This document shows, in pieces, positions 23,837 to 33,076 of a DNA stretch of 64,000 bases (position 1 is its first letter; each line of letters begins with the position of its first letter). The stretch spans positions 3,137,277 through 3,201,276 of the forward strand of contig NZ_CP060395.1 of NCBI RefSeq assembly GCF_015840335.1, read 5' to 3'. The DNA is from Synechococcus sp. CBW1108 (GTDB lineage Bacteria; Cyanobacteriota; Cyanobacteriia; PCC-6307; Cyanobiaceae). The notes below the pieces were generated by a model that was given only the letters and a program-made list of their open reading frames with translations, searched no databases and was not told where the DNA came from. The position numbers and the translations under genes were made by a program.

Positions 23837-25573
23837 CTCAACGGGCGCTCGCAGCAAGCCAGCCGTCAGGCAGAAAGCCTGTTAAAGAGTCTGGATGGTC
23901 AGAAGGCCGGCTCGGGTTTGGGCAAGGCCCCAACCACCACCAGGCAGACACCTTCAGGATTGGGAGGTGGTGTCAACGGCAATGGCCAGCCCCCGCAGGC
24001 GGCGAGCCCCGGTCCTGGGGATCGGAAAGAAGACAACCTCGCATCAGAGAACGCTCTGGCATTGGTGCAGTTCCTGGAATCCCATGGCCCCAGCGAGGAT
24101 CTGGTAATGCAGGCCAGTCAGCACTACTTCCGCCAGCCCACCACGGTGCAGAAGCAGGAAAAGCCGTGGAAAAAGGTGTACGGCCTGGTCGGCGTACTGC
24201 CGGAGGATGTGCGTGGTAAGCATGCGGTCAGTGAGTCCCTGCGGGGTAGCTCCAGGATTACGGCTGTCCTGCTGACCCTGAGCTCCTGGATCGATCTGAC
24301 CTCGTCGGTCGGGTTGTTTTCCTTCGTGTTCCGACTGGCCCCAGGTGGTGCCTTGCTGTGGGGTCCGTTCACTGCCGGCATCTTGCTGCTCATGAGCAAC
24401 AAGTCCGGCCGGGCCATGGTCGATCGCCACAACAACAAGAAGATGGCCAATGTCGCGACGGTGGTATTTGCGTCGGTGGCGGCGTTCCAGACGGGCCTGT
24501 CCGGGGTGGGGGTGTTCCTATTCAGTGGCCAAGACCAGGTGGTGAACCACAAGGCGGAGCAGGTGATCAATGGCGATCTGGACCGGCGGCGGCGTCTGAT
24601 CGAAGGACTGCAGAATCCGACGAATCCGGCTTTCCATGCCGATGCCAAGGCCTGTGAAGCCAACACGGCTCGTCTTTCGGCTATGGGGTCGCGCAACCCT
24701 GCCTACCAGCAACTGTCGGTGGAGACGTTCGGCCGCTGGGACGATCGCCGGGTGGCGCCCACCAACAAGCCGCGTTGGGTGCTGCAGCAGACGCCCCTGG
24801 ATCGCTGGCCGATCTGTTCCCGTGCCGCCGCCAAGGAGGGTGCCATTCAGGCCCAGCTGAGCACCGAGGTGAGAGAGCTGGCGAGCCTCGAGAAGAAGCT
24901 GCAAAACACCCCCAACAAGGTGGCGTTCCTGCGCCAGGAGCAGCCCAAGGTGTTCGAACAGCACTTCGTGATGGAACCCAATGGCTCTGTGGCCATGAGA
25001 AGCGCGACCGAGGCCTTCGGGGCAGCGGTGGTCTATTTCATCTGGCCGCCGGAGGGAGCACGCAACAACCTGCTGCTCAGCTACGTGATCATGGGCCTGT
25101 CCATCCTCACCAGCAGCGCCGCCTTTTTCTCTCTGCTGACCCAGGCGCGGTCGGATAAGACCAAGATGTCCTTTGAGGCAGCCTGTGGGCAACAACGCAG
25201 TCTCCTGCTGTCCAGGATCCGCGAACGCTTGCCGGAGGACGCCGATGTCTGGTTCCAGCGCCAGCGTTCTGTTCAGCGCCGGCGTGGTGCCGCTCAGAAG
25301 GAGGGCTATACCGCTGCACAGGTCAGCAACCTCAACCCGGAGTTTCAGACGCTGGCCAGTCTCCTCAAAACCGGGAATGAGGAGGTGAGGTGCGAAGCGC
25401 AGGAGCAGTACTGGGAGCATCTGATTGACTTGTACATCATGCGCAGCAGCGAAACTGGCGACATCGACTACGGCTACCTCTCCAACCGTTTGGAGCGTTT
25501 CTGGCACGACTTCAAGGCGACCAAGAACAGCCGGGTGGCCTCGAGTGGCTGGATGGGTCCAGAGGCCTCGTGA
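23804..25573 (+). CDS. Polytopic membrane protein 1 of the ancillary cluster
   Basis: The 589-residue protein starts MTASNNINLGNLNGRSQQAS with a hydrophilic Gly/Pro/Gln-rich N-terminal part of about 120 residues, followed by at least four hydrophobic spans (ITAVLLTLSSWIDL; GGALLWGPFTAGILLLM; NVATVVFASVAAFQTGLSG; NNLLLSYVIMGLSILTSSAA). A soluble domain of about 170 residues with many Arg, Gln and Glu (RRRRLIEGLQNPTNP, ELASLEKKLQ) separates spans 3 and 4. An in-frame ATG at 23756 is an alternative start. A near-copy lies at 30013-31698. It sits directly after a CARF pair and before a ring nuclease; a membrane effector of type III signalling is a hypothesis. The family is not recognised. Confidence 0.8.
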   Translation: MTASNNINLGNLNGRSQQASRQAESLLKSLDGQKAGSGLGKAPTTTRQTPSGLGGGVNGNGQPPQAASPGPGDRKEDNLASENALALVQFLESHGPSEDLVMQASQHYFRQPTTVQKQEKPWKKVYGLVGVLPEDVRGKHAVSESLRGSSRITAVLLTLSSWIDLTSSVGLFSFVFRLAPGGALLWGPFTAGILLLMSNKSGRAMVDRHNNKKMANVATVVFASVAAFQTGLSGVGVFLFSGQDQVVNHKAEQVINGDLDRRRRLIEGLQNPTNPAFHADAKACEANTARLSAMGSRNPAYQQLSVETFGRWDDRRVAPTNKPRWVLQQTPLDRWPICSRAAAKEGAIQAQLSTEVRELASLEKKLQNTPNKVAFLRQEQPKVFEQHFVMEPNGSVAMRSATEAFGAAVVYFIWPPEGARNNLLLSYVIMGLSILTSSAAFFSLLTQARSDKTKMSFEAACGQQRSLLLSRIRERLPEDADVWFQRQRSVQRRRGAAQKEGYTAAQVSNLNPEFQTLASLLKTGNEEVRCEAQEQYWEHLIDLYIMRSSETGDIDYGYLSNRLERFWHDFKATKNSRVASSGWMGPEAS

Positions 25574-25966
25574 CGACAACCACAGATCGGCGACCCCCGA
25601 GCAACCCGCAGAGGCCCGAGGATCTGTATGCGTTCAGGGGTCGGGACGCCCGGCCGCACGAATGCAAGCCTGATCGCTCACCGCTGAGCGATCAGAGACT
25701 CTTCCTTGCTCGTTGTTCTTCCCTCAGGGATCGCTCAGCAGTGACGGCATCACCCCACCGCGGTGATGGGCGATCCAGGCCTGCTCGAGGAACTCCCAGA
25801 CATCCCGCCCCTGTTGCCGCAGGGTAGTGGTGACCGTGAGCAGGCGGCTGCGGCAGATCGCACCTTGGCGGGATTGGACTCCTTGACTGATCTTGCGCTG
25901 AATCACCGACTGCCGCAGGGCACGCTCTGCGGCGTTGTTGGTGGGCTCGATTCCCTCGATTTCTAG

Positions 25967-27332
25967 GAGTTTGCGGAAAAACTGCCTGAAAGGCCGCGTT
26001 TTTCCCTCCAGAGAGCTGATTGTGCTCCGTTCGGGCTGAAATGATGCGTTTCAGCGGTTCAGAACGCCCGATTTCAGGCGTTTTGCCCCGTTGGGGCTTC
26101 CTGGAGGCCGCCTCATTGGCACACCTCTGGGCAACCACCTGTTCATGCCGCCGCCATCGCCGGTTTGAGCAGGTTGCCCAGCCGGATCAGGTTGTAGGCG
26201 ATCACGTGCAGGCCAAACACCGCACTCAGCTTGTCGGTGCCGCGCAGCTTGAACTGGCGCAGACCGCCCCACTGCTTGATCCAGCCAAACACCTTCTCGA
26301 TGCCGCGGCGGGCATTGATCGACTTGGCGTAGCCCTCGTGGCGGGTGGTGCGGCCATCGATGGCGGAGCCACCAGAGCGGGCGGTGTTCTGAGCGACGTG
26401 CGGCGTCACGGCGATGCGACGCATCTCGGCGACAAAGCCCTTGGTGTCGTAGTTCTTGTCGGCACCGATGGTTTTTTGGTGGGCACCGGGGATGTCAGCC
26501 GCCATCGCTTTGGCGGCATCCCGCTCCCCGGTACCCACTGCTTGGGTGACGCGGCAGTCCACGATCAGCGCATGGCGGTTGTCCATCAGCACATGGCCCC
26601 GATAGCTCGGTTGGGCCGGGTGGGCGTTGGACTTGCGGGCCAGCAACGCATCCGGATCACTGCCGGAGCGATGGGTCTTGTTGCTGAGCTTGACGCCGCG
26701 GAAATCACCCTTGGCCCGCTTCCTGCCGGGCTTTGGAGCGCCAAACCCCTCGCCAGGACCGGATGGCGGCGGTGGCGGATCGTCCTGCCCATCAATCCGC
26801 TCCAGTGAGGCATGGGAGGCCCAGGCCTGCAGCAGGGTGCCATCCACTGAGAAGTGTTCGTCGCTGAGCAGCGGCTTGACCTCCGGAGCACCCATCAGCT
26901 TCTCCAGGAAGCGCCCCATGACCTGCTCGTTCAGCAACCGCTCCCGATTTTTGGTGAATGTGGTGGGGTGCCAGATCGGATCATCCGGGCTCAGGCCCAC
27001 AAACCAGCGGTACAGCAGGTTGTAGTGCAGCTGCTCCAGCAAAAGCCGCTCCGAGCGAATCCCGTAGAACGCCTGCAGCAACGAGGCCAGCAGCAGCTGT
27101 TCTGGCGGCACCGAGGGCCGGCCTTCTGCGGCGTAGAGCGCGCAAAAGGTGGGATTGAGCCGATCGAGGGCCTGATCCGCCAGTTTCCGGATCCGCCGCA
27201 GCGGATGACTGGCCGGGATCCGCTCCTCAATCGACACGTAGGAGAACAGGGAGCCGCTGCGCTCCCGGTGACCTCGCATCTGGACTGGGCAGCTGGTCCA
27301 TTTTCGCGCAGGCTTGGTTTTTCAGCAAACTC
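25967..27332 (-). mobile_element. IS5-family element nested in IS66
   Basis: The 1,366-bp element has terminal inverted repeats starting GAGTTTGCGGAAAAA at the left and GAGTTTGCTGAAAAA on the other strand at the right. It is flanked by CTAG at 25963-25966 and 27333-27336; this 4-bp duplication fits the YTAR target of the IS5 group. Precise removal would restore the IS66 transposase. Confidence 0.93.
26143..27279 (-). CDS. IS5-family DDE transposase
   Basis: The 378-residue protein has the N-terminal DUF772-type segment (ASHPLRRIRKLADQALDRL; FYGIRSERLLLEQLHYNLLY) and a DDE_Tnp_1 core (DEHFSVDGTLLQAWAS with the first Asp; IGADKNYDTKGFV with the second; INARRGIEKVFGWIKQW with the final Glu). 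It is full length, so the element is probably active or recently active. Confidence 0.92.
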   Translation of the reverse strand: MRGHRERSGSLFSYVSIEERIPASHPLRRIRKLADQALDRLNPTFCALYAAEGRPSVPPEQLLLASLLQAFYGIRSERLLLEQLHYNLLYRWFVGLSPDDPIWHPTTFTKNRERLLNEQVMGRFLEKLMGAPEVKPLLSDEHFSVDGTLLQAWASHASLERIDGQDDPPPPPSGPGEGFGAPKPGRKRAKGDFRGVKLSNKTHRSGSDPDALLARKSNAHPAQPSYRGHVLMDNRHALIVDCRVTQAVGTGERDAAKAMAADIPGAHQKTIGADKNYDTKGFVAEMRRIAVTPHVAQNTARSGGSAIDGRTTRHEGYAKSINARRGIEKVFGWIKQWGGLRQFKLRGTDKLSAVFGLHVIAYNLIRLGNLLKPAMAAA

Positions 27333-28798
27333 CTAGGAAGGTCCACAACCCACCTGCCACCTTCTGGAGCTGCTGGCAGGTGCGCACCGTGCTGGCCCAC
27401 GGCGTTCGCTCGCCGCGCTGGTAGCCCAGCTCCACTACCCGCTGCAGCGTGGTCTCGAATGCCTGGCGAATCGGCAGGCAGCTTTGCTGCAAGGCGGGCC
27501 AGTCAATCTTTCCCTGCTTGTAGTTGTGCCAGTGGTCAAACAGCTGCTGCTGCAGGCCCAGCAGCTTTGCTCCAAATTCAGTGCTGGCGCCCGGGCGTTC
27601 GGCGATGGCCGTTAAATCGCGGATCAGGTGCGCCCAACACAGCTGCCTTTGCATCACCGGCAGGTGGTTGTAGGCCGAGAAGCGATCGCTCACGACAATC
27701 CCGCCAAAGGCACTGCCGAGCAGCTCAATCGCAGCGGCCGTAGAACGGCTCAGCCCCTGCAGAAACACCGTCACCAGCGGTGTGACCATGACCCACTGCC
27801 AGCCCCGCTTTCCAGTGGGATTGTTGCCGTCGGCATTGCCGGTGGGAGCGCCAGTTTCGTCGACGTAGGCCACCGGCTGCAGACGGGCCGCCGCCAGCGC
27901 CTGGTCCATCGGTTCCGACAATGCTGCACTCAGGCGCTGGCGGACCCGTGCAATCGCGCCGCGGCTCATCTCCACTCCTACCAGCTGCTGGAGCAGGGCC
28001 TGGGTCTTGCTGAAACTCAACGGAAAGGCACTGCCCAGCAAGCCCACCAGGGCACTGAGCCTTGGGCCGTAGTGACTGGCCTCCACATCCGCCGGCAACG
28101 AGGCGCAGGTGCTGGTGGAACCGCAGGGGCAGACCAGGCGATGCAGCCGATGCTCGATCACCAGCGGGGTGATCGGCGGGATCTCGATCACCTGATGGCA
28201 CAAGGGATCTGGATCCTCCCCCACTCCCTGCAGCAACGTGCCACAGCGGCGGCAGGCATCGGGGTGGTGTTCCACCACCTCATCCACCCGCTCGATCGGC
28301 AGCAGCTCCGGCCCCGATCCGGGATGGCCCGGCTGGCCGCCCCGCTTGCGGCCACTGCCCTTGCGCCGCTCTGGCGGCTTAAAACCCAGACCATCACTGG
28401 AGGGAGGTTTGGAGGAGTTGCGGGAGCTGCGACCAATCCGCTCCCGCAGGCTGGCCAGCTCGCTCGCCAGGGCGGTGAGTTGGCTGCGGAGCAGCTCAAT
28501 CTCCTCATGCTGGGAAAGGATCAGCTCTCTTGCACCAGCCGGCCAGGTCTCCCAGTCAGCTTCTGAAATTCCGGCCGGAGGTGTGCTCATCACAAGCAGT
28601 CTCTGCCCGAGATGCAACCGGGAATAAAGCTGCCGTCAAGGGTTCAGCAGAGACAATGTTCGCACTGAGCAGTCCCGACCCCTGAACGGTTACGAGGATC
28701 TGCCCTGTTGCTGGTTACAACAGAAGCCCATGCCGGCAGAATCTCTCAGACTGTTAGTTGATTGACGGAATGGCTCAACCCAAAAGAGGACAACTCCA

Positions 28799-29125
28799 AT
28801 GACGCTCTACATCATGTCTACCACCATCATCCCCAGCGGCAGTTGGGGAACCTGGTCCATGGCTCCCGCCACCATCGAAGAAGTGGCGACTGCCATCGCC
28901 GACGGTGCCATCTCGGCAGTGGGCCATAGTGATACTGCAAAGATAATCAACACTCTCACCAACCAATCCATCACCGCGAATCGCATCACGGTCAGGCCCA
29001 AGGTGGGTGATACTTTCTTTTGCTTCTCCTTGAAACAGCGGCCTCCAGAAGGAGCCATTCTTTCCTGTGCGCAGTTGGAGGCGATCGGCTACCAGTGGGC
29101 TCGCATGGATTTCAGAGGGCCGTAG
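28799..29125 (+). CDS. crn2: DUF1874 / Crn2-type ring nuclease (AcrIII-1 homologue)
   Basis: The 108-residue protein matches DUF1874. It starts MTLYIMSTTIIPSGSW and has AISAVGHSDTAKIINTL with the conserved His at residue 43, which corresponds to the catalytic histidine in the IGH motif of SIRV1 gp29. This is followed by KQRPPEGAIL (79-88), the conserved R..EG region, and EAIGYQWARMDF near the end. In the family the dimer degrades cyclic tetra-adenylate quickly; viral forms are anti-CRISPRs, cellular forms (Crn2) sit in type III loci. Here it is in a host-type CRISPR cluster after a CARF pair and a membrane protein, which points to Crn2. A ribosome binding site (AGAGGA) precedes the ATG. Family membership is from motif comparison by eye. 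Confidence 0.85.
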   Translation: MTLYIMSTTIIPSGSWGTWSMAPATIEEVATAIADGAISAVGHSDTAKIINTLTNQSITANRITVRPKVGDTFFCFSLKQRPPEGAILSCAQLEAIGYQWARMDFRGP

Positions 29126-29342
29126 GTCGTAGCCAACGCTGCCACAACGAGACGCACAGGTGCAGAGATGGATGCTGAATCTAGCTGGCCGCGGTCAGTG
29201 AGCAAGCTGACCAGGTCCCTCTACCCCCCCCCATAGCAGCAGGTGGCAACCATGAATAGGGCTCCTAATACATACTGTTGAATCACCTCCTGGCCGAGCC
29301 GCGGAGGCTGCAGGCAAGGCCACATCACAACCCCTCTTCGCC
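29126..29342. other. Intergenic region between crn2 and the HAD gene
   Basis: It contains nine C residues in a row at 29224-29232 and no gene. The AT-rich part around 29255-29285 (CCTAATACATACTGTTG) may be a promoter for the HAD gene. Confidence 0.4.
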
Positions 29343-29795
29343 ATGGCAAAGACGCTCTACATCGATCTCGACAACGTGCTTGTTGATTTCCCATCCGCTT
29401 TCCAATTCATCGAAGCAAAACAGCTGAGGGAGTTTGAGGGACATCTCTATGACATTCCGGGAATCTTCAGCCTTATGAAGCCTGTGGAGACTGCGGTTGA
29501 GGCCTTTGAAGAACTGGCCATAATTTTCGACACCTACATCCTTTCCACATCACCATGGGACAACCCATCAGCATGGTCTGATAAGTTGCTTTGGGTGAAA
29601 ATGCACCTGGGAAAGCCGGCATACAAACGCCTGATTCTTAGCCATCACAAACACCTCAATGTTGGTCATTATCTTGTCGACGACCGAACCAAGAATGGTG
29701 CCGATAGATTCACTGGTGAACACATCCTATTCGGGTCAGAGCGCTTTCCCGACTGGACGGCAGTGACGGCCTACTTGCGCATCAATGCGGCCTAA
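29343..29795 (+). CDS. 5'-nucleotidase-like HAD-superfamily protein (NT5C type)
   Basis: The 150-residue protein has the HAD motif I LYIDLDNVLVDFPSAF, with two aspartates (the nucleophile and the acid/base residue), motif II in YILSTSPWDNPSAWSDKLLWV and motif IV in LVDDRTKNGADRF. This is the pattern of small 5'(3')-deoxyribonucleotidases of bacteria and phages (PF06941). The expected reaction is dephosphorylation of a (deoxy)nucleoside monophosphate. Located after a ring nuclease gene, it could act on mono- or dinucleotide products of cyclic oligoadenylate breakdown, which is speculation; phage nucleotide metabolism is the alternative origin. Confidence 0.78.
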   Translation: MAKTLYIDLDNVLVDFPSAFQFIEAKQLREFEGHLYDIPGIFSLMKPVETAVEAFEELAIIFDTYILSTSPWDNPSAWSDKLLWVKMHLGKPAYKRLILSHHKHLNVGHYLVDDRTKNGADRFTGEHILFGSERFPDWTAVTAYLRINAA

Positions 29796-29910
29796 CGGCC
29801 AAGCATGGATCCTTGATCCCACTCCTCTTCTGATCCATCAGAGCTGCCTGTTCACAGCCTCGTTGTCCGGCTTGTGACAGGGCTTGCCAAGGGATGTTGT
29901 TTTCATCCTC

Positions 29911-30045
29911 GGTTGAACGCATGAAATTGAGGATCGGTGCTTCGCATGAAATGCCCGCACATCAATGCTCCCCGTGTTGACACTGGCTTGGTCACTCAAC
30001 CAGGTCCACCCCATGACTGCTTCCAACCACATCAACCTCGGCACC
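29911..30045 (+). promoter_or_regulatory. Conserved 5' region of membrane protein 2
   Basis: This is the counterpart of 23702-23836: GGTTGAACGCATGAAATT, the TTGACA box at 29977-29982 and the first codons are nearly identical in both. The region upstream of 29911 is unrelated to the first locus, which marks the duplication boundary. Confidence 0.6.
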
Positions 30046-31698
30046 AACAATGCTCGCTCGGATCAGGCGGCTCACCAGGCCGAAGTCCTTGCGGAGCGTT
30101 TTACCGGCCTACAGGCCGGCAGTGGCTCGATTGAGCAGAAATACACTATTTATGGGCAAGGCAACGGCAGCCTGGAGAATGATCTCGCCTCCGAGAGCGC
30201 CCTAGCTTTGGTTCAGTATCTGGAGTCCCATGGATCCAGCCAGGACCTTGTGTCGCAGGCCAGTGAACACCACTTCCTTCAGCCCACCACGGTACAGAAG
30301 CAGGAGAAGCCGTGGAAAAAGGTGTACGGCCTGGTCGGCGTACTGCCGGAGGATGTGCGTGGTAAGCATGCGGTCAGTGAGTCCCTGCGGGGTAGCTCCA
30401 GGATTACGGCTGTCCTGCTGACCTTGAGCTCCTGGATTGATTGCACAGCCTCAATGGGGTTGTTTTTCTTCCTGTTCCGACTGGCCCCAGGTGGTGCCTT
30501 GCTGTGGGGTCCGTTCACTGCTGGCATCTTGCTGCTCATGAGCAACAAGTCCGGCCGGGCCATGGTCGATCGCCACAACAACAAGAAGATGGCCAATGTC
30601 GCGACGGTGGTGTTTGCGTCGGTGGCGGCGTTCCAGATGGGCCTGTCCGGGGTGGGGGTGTTTCTATTCAGTGGCCAGGACCAGGTGGTGAACCACAAGG
30701 CGGAGCAGGTGATCAATGGCGATCTGGATCGGCGGCGGCGTCTGATCGAAGGACTGCAGAATCCGACGAATCCGGCTTTCCATGCCGATGCCAAGGCCTG
30801 TGAAGCCAACACGGCTCGTCTTTCGGCTATGGGGTCGCGCAACCCTGCCTACCAGCAACTGTCGGTGGAGACGTTCGGCCGCTGGGACGATCGCCGGGTG
30901 ACGCCCACCAACAAGCCGCGTTGGGTGCTGCAGCAGACGCCCCTGGATCGCTGGCCGATCTGTTCCCGTGCCGCCGCCAAGGAGGGTGCCATTCAGGCCC
31001 AGCTGAGCACCGAGGTGAGAGAGCTGGAGAGCCTCGAGAAGAAGCTGCAAAACACCCCCAACAAGGTGGCGTTCCTGCGCCAGGAGCAGCCCAAGGTGTT
31101 CGAACAGCACTTCGTGATGGAACCCAATGGCTCCGTGGCCATGAGAAGCGCGACCGAGGCCTTCGGGGCAGCGGTGGAGTACTTCTCCTCGCCGCCACCG
31201 GGAGCGCGCAACAACCTGCTGCTCAGCTACGTGATCATGGGTCTTTCCATCCTCACCAGCAGCGCCGCCTTCCTCTCGCTGCTGGCCCTCGCACGATCGG
31301 ACAAGACGAAGATGTCATTCTCCGGCGCCTGCGGCCAGCATCGCAGCGGGGTGCTGGCCATCATTCGCGAGCGCCTGCCGGAAGACGCCGATGCCTGGTT
31401 CCGCCACCTGAGATCGGCCCAACCGCACCTTGGCGCTGAAGCGGAAGAGGGCATCGCCGCCGCTCAGATTTCCCAGCTGAAGCCCGATTTCCAGACGTTA
31501 GCTCACCTGATGAAAACCGGGGATGGCGAGGTGAGGCGAAAGGCGCAGGAGCAGTACTGGGAGCATCTGATTGATCTTTACATCATCCGCAGCAACGCAA
31601 CGGGCGACATCGATTACGCCTACGTCGCCAACCAGGTGGAACGCCACTGGCTTGGGATCAAGGCCAGCGAGAACAACCGGGCGGCCACCAAAGGCTGA
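30013..31698 (+). CDS. Polytopic membrane protein 2 of the ancillary cluster
   Basis: The 561-residue paralogue of the protein at 23804-25573 starts MTASNHINLGTNNARSDQAA. The first 110 residues and the last ~150 differ clearly, while the middle (spans 1-3 and the soluble domain, from VQKQEKPWKKVYGLVGVLPE to the AMRSATEAFGAAV region) is almost unchanged. The same hydrophobic spans are present. Such a conserved core with divergent ends suggests gene conversion or strong selection on the core. It lies between the HAD gene and the beta-barrel/coiled-coil gene, all on one strand. Function is unknown. Confidence 0.8.
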   Translation: MTASNHINLGTNNARSDQAAHQAEVLAERFTGLQAGSGSIEQKYTIYGQGNGSLENDLASESALALVQYLESHGSSQDLVSQASEHHFLQPTTVQKQEKPWKKVYGLVGVLPEDVRGKHAVSESLRGSSRITAVLLTLSSWIDCTASMGLFFFLFRLAPGGALLWGPFTAGILLLMSNKSGRAMVDRHNNKKMANVATVVFASVAAFQMGLSGVGVFLFSGQDQVVNHKAEQVINGDLDRRRRLIEGLQNPTNPAFHADAKACEANTARLSAMGSRNPAYQQLSVETFGRWDDRRVTPTNKPRWVLQQTPLDRWPICSRAAAKEGAIQAQLSTEVRELESLEKKLQNTPNKVAFLRQEQPKVFEQHFVMEPNGSVAMRSATEAFGAAVEYFSSPPPGARNNLLLSYVIMGLSILTSSAAFLSLLALARSDKTKMSFSGACGQHRSGVLAIIRERLPEDADAWFRHLRSAQPHLGAEAEEGIAAAQISQLKPDFQTLAHLMKTGDGEVRRKAQEQYWEHLIDLYIIRSNATGDIDYAYVANQVERHWLGIKASENNRAATKG

Positions 31699-31939
31699 AT
31701 GGCTCCGTATGCATCGCGATGGATTCGATGCATCGGCGCCCATCTGCCAACACGACAATCAACCCACTGGCCTCGCCGCTTGTTCAGGCAGGTTGGTGGG
31801 TGTAGTGGTGTGTCTTAGCTGCCAACCCAAAAAGCGCCCGGTGGAGCGCATGAAATCCCCGGCAGGTCCATCGCACCAGATTGCGGATCTTTTGGACGGA
31901 AACCGAGATGGTGTGCGGGTACCCAATGCCGGAGCCACC

Positions 31940-33076
31940 ATGACGGACTTCAACCGCAACAACCAGCCCCAAACCAGCCAGCCCCGCGCCGCTGCAGCCA
32001 AGCAGCCGATTAGCCGGTCCGCACGGCCTAAACATCCGCTCATCCGGCACCGTCTGGCGGAAGCAGCAACACCAACACCACTGGCCACACCACAACCAAC
32101 GTCAACCCCTTGGCCCGCAGAACCTCGGTCCGCACCGACGGCGATGCCTCTGCCTCAACAACGCCGGCACAAAGAGGAGCCCGGCAGCAGGCGCTCCCGC
32201 AACAAAGCGGCGGTGCTTCCATCAAAGGAAGCTTTGGAGCTGTCCAGTATCCATGGCCAGGTGCACCAGTTCCGTGGGTTCGTGGATCGCTTCGGCGGCA
32301 AGCAAGGTCAAAGCGGGATCATGCCGACGCTCTGCATACGCTCGCTGTGCCATGCCGCCACTGGCCGAGCGGTGGACCCTGACCACTGGTGGTTCCGCCT
32401 CAGCCAGGAGTGGAGTGAGCTTGGCTTACAACCCGGCGACGAGGTTCTGTTCACGGCAAAAGTGCACCACCGCACCAAGGGTTTCGTTGATCAGGTGCTC
32501 AGCAAAAAGTACGAGGGTCGCGTGCGGCAAAAGGTGACCGGCTTTGGCGGCAACCTGCGCAGCGTCGCGCTGATCCGTCGCGCCCAACGCCCACTGGATC
32601 GAGAACTGGAGCTACGCCACAAACTCAAGGAGCGGGAGCTCCAAATGAGCAAGGAACTCAAGGAGCGGGAGCAACAGCTGAGTCAGCAACTCAGCAAGCG
32701 TGAACTGGAGTTTATCCGGGGCCTGAATGTGCAGGAGAGGCAAATGACTCAGGAACTCAAGAGGCGGGAGCTGCAGATGAACCAGGACCTCCAAGAGCAG
32801 GAGCAGTGGATCTGTGAAGTAGAGCGGATGTACCGTAGCCTGGAGCGGCGAATAGGCCATATGGCCCATGATCTCAGCCGCCAGAAACGGAGGGCTTTGG
32901 TTGCAATGGCCTGTGCACTGGGAATTGGTTTCACCGGTGGCGGCGTGCTCAGCTGGCGATTAGCTGGAAGTGGCAGTGTCGGCGCGGCGCCGGGCGGCTC
33001 ACCCGCGGCCGAAGAGGTATTAGGGCCCAACCGCAACGACAGGTCCGGCAATCCGTCGTTGGCCCAGGGACAGTAG
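31940..33076 (+). CDS. Beta-barrel (OB-like) / coiled-coil / membrane-anchored protein, copy 1
   Basis: The 378-residue product, counted from MTDFNRNNQ, has a basic, low-complexity N-terminal part of about 100 residues and then a domain with VHQFRGFVDRFGGKQGQ, DHWWFRLSQEWSELGL and GDEVLFTAKVHHRTKGF. The alternation of beta strands suggests an OB-like barrel. A long coiled coil of near-repeats follows (KERELQMSKELKEREQQLSQ) and then one hydrophobic span (ALVAMACALGIGFTGGGVLS). It should be a tail-anchored protein with a large cytoplasmic part. Two further members of the family lie at 54540-55133 and 55144-55875, again near a Crn2 homologue. The earlier ATG at 31850 is a possible start. The family is not recognised. 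Confidence 0.7.
   Translation: MTDFNRNNQPQTSQPRAAAAKQPISRSARPKHPLIRHRLAEAATPTPLATPQPTSTPWPAEPRSAPTAMPLPQQRRHKEEPGSRRSRNKAAVLPSKEALELSSIHGQVHQFRGFVDRFGGKQGQSGIMPTLCIRSLCHAATGRAVDPDHWWFRLSQEWSELGLQPGDEVLFTAKVHHRTKGFVDQVLSKKYEGRVRQKVTGFGGNLRSVALIRRAQRPLDRELELRHKLKERELQMSKELKEREQQLSQQLSKRELEFIRGLNVQERQMTQELKRRELQMNQDLQEQEQWICEVERMYRSLERRIGHMAHDLSRQKRRALVAMACALGIGFTGGGVLSWRLAGSGSVGAAPGGSPAAEEVLGPNRNDRSGNPSLAQGQ

Larger units (their letters stand above)
25724..28590 (-). pseudogene. IS66-type transposase gene, split by an IS5-type element
   Basis: The N-terminal part (28590 down to 27337) has the leucine-zipper-like start, a basic linker (GSGRKRGGQPGHPGSG), a CxxC zinc-binding region (DACRRCGTLL) and the IS66 catalytic core (AYVDETGAPTG; VVSDRFSAYNHLPV). 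The C-terminal part (25966-25724) gives EGIEPTNNAAERALRQSVIQ, the conserved last acidic motif. Joining the halves and removing one CTAG restores the frame at GLWTFLEIEGIE. The start is the MSTPPAG methionine. Confidence 0.9.
25626..28693 (-). mobile_element. IS66-family element (ISBst12-like, tnpC only), carrying a nested IS5-type element
   Basis: The ends read GTATGCGTTCAGGGGTCG at the left and, on the opposite strand, GTAACCGTTCAGGGGTCG at the right. The 5'-GTA start and the 8-bp target duplication GAGGATCT (25618-25625 and 28694-28701) fit IS66. Without the nested element it is about 1.7 kb with one transposase gene and no tnpA/tnpB, as in the ISBst12 group. It inserted between membrane protein 1 and the ring nuclease gene. 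Confidence 0.93.

Noticed and set aside
24518-25579. 353-codon minus-strand frame opposite membrane protein 1 (and its like at the second copy)
   Set aside because: Mirror of a conserved coding region; amino acid pattern is that of an antisense shadow.
27628-28566. 312-codon plus-strand frame opposite the IS66 transposase
   Set aside because: Antisense of the catalytic domain; no recognisable protein features.
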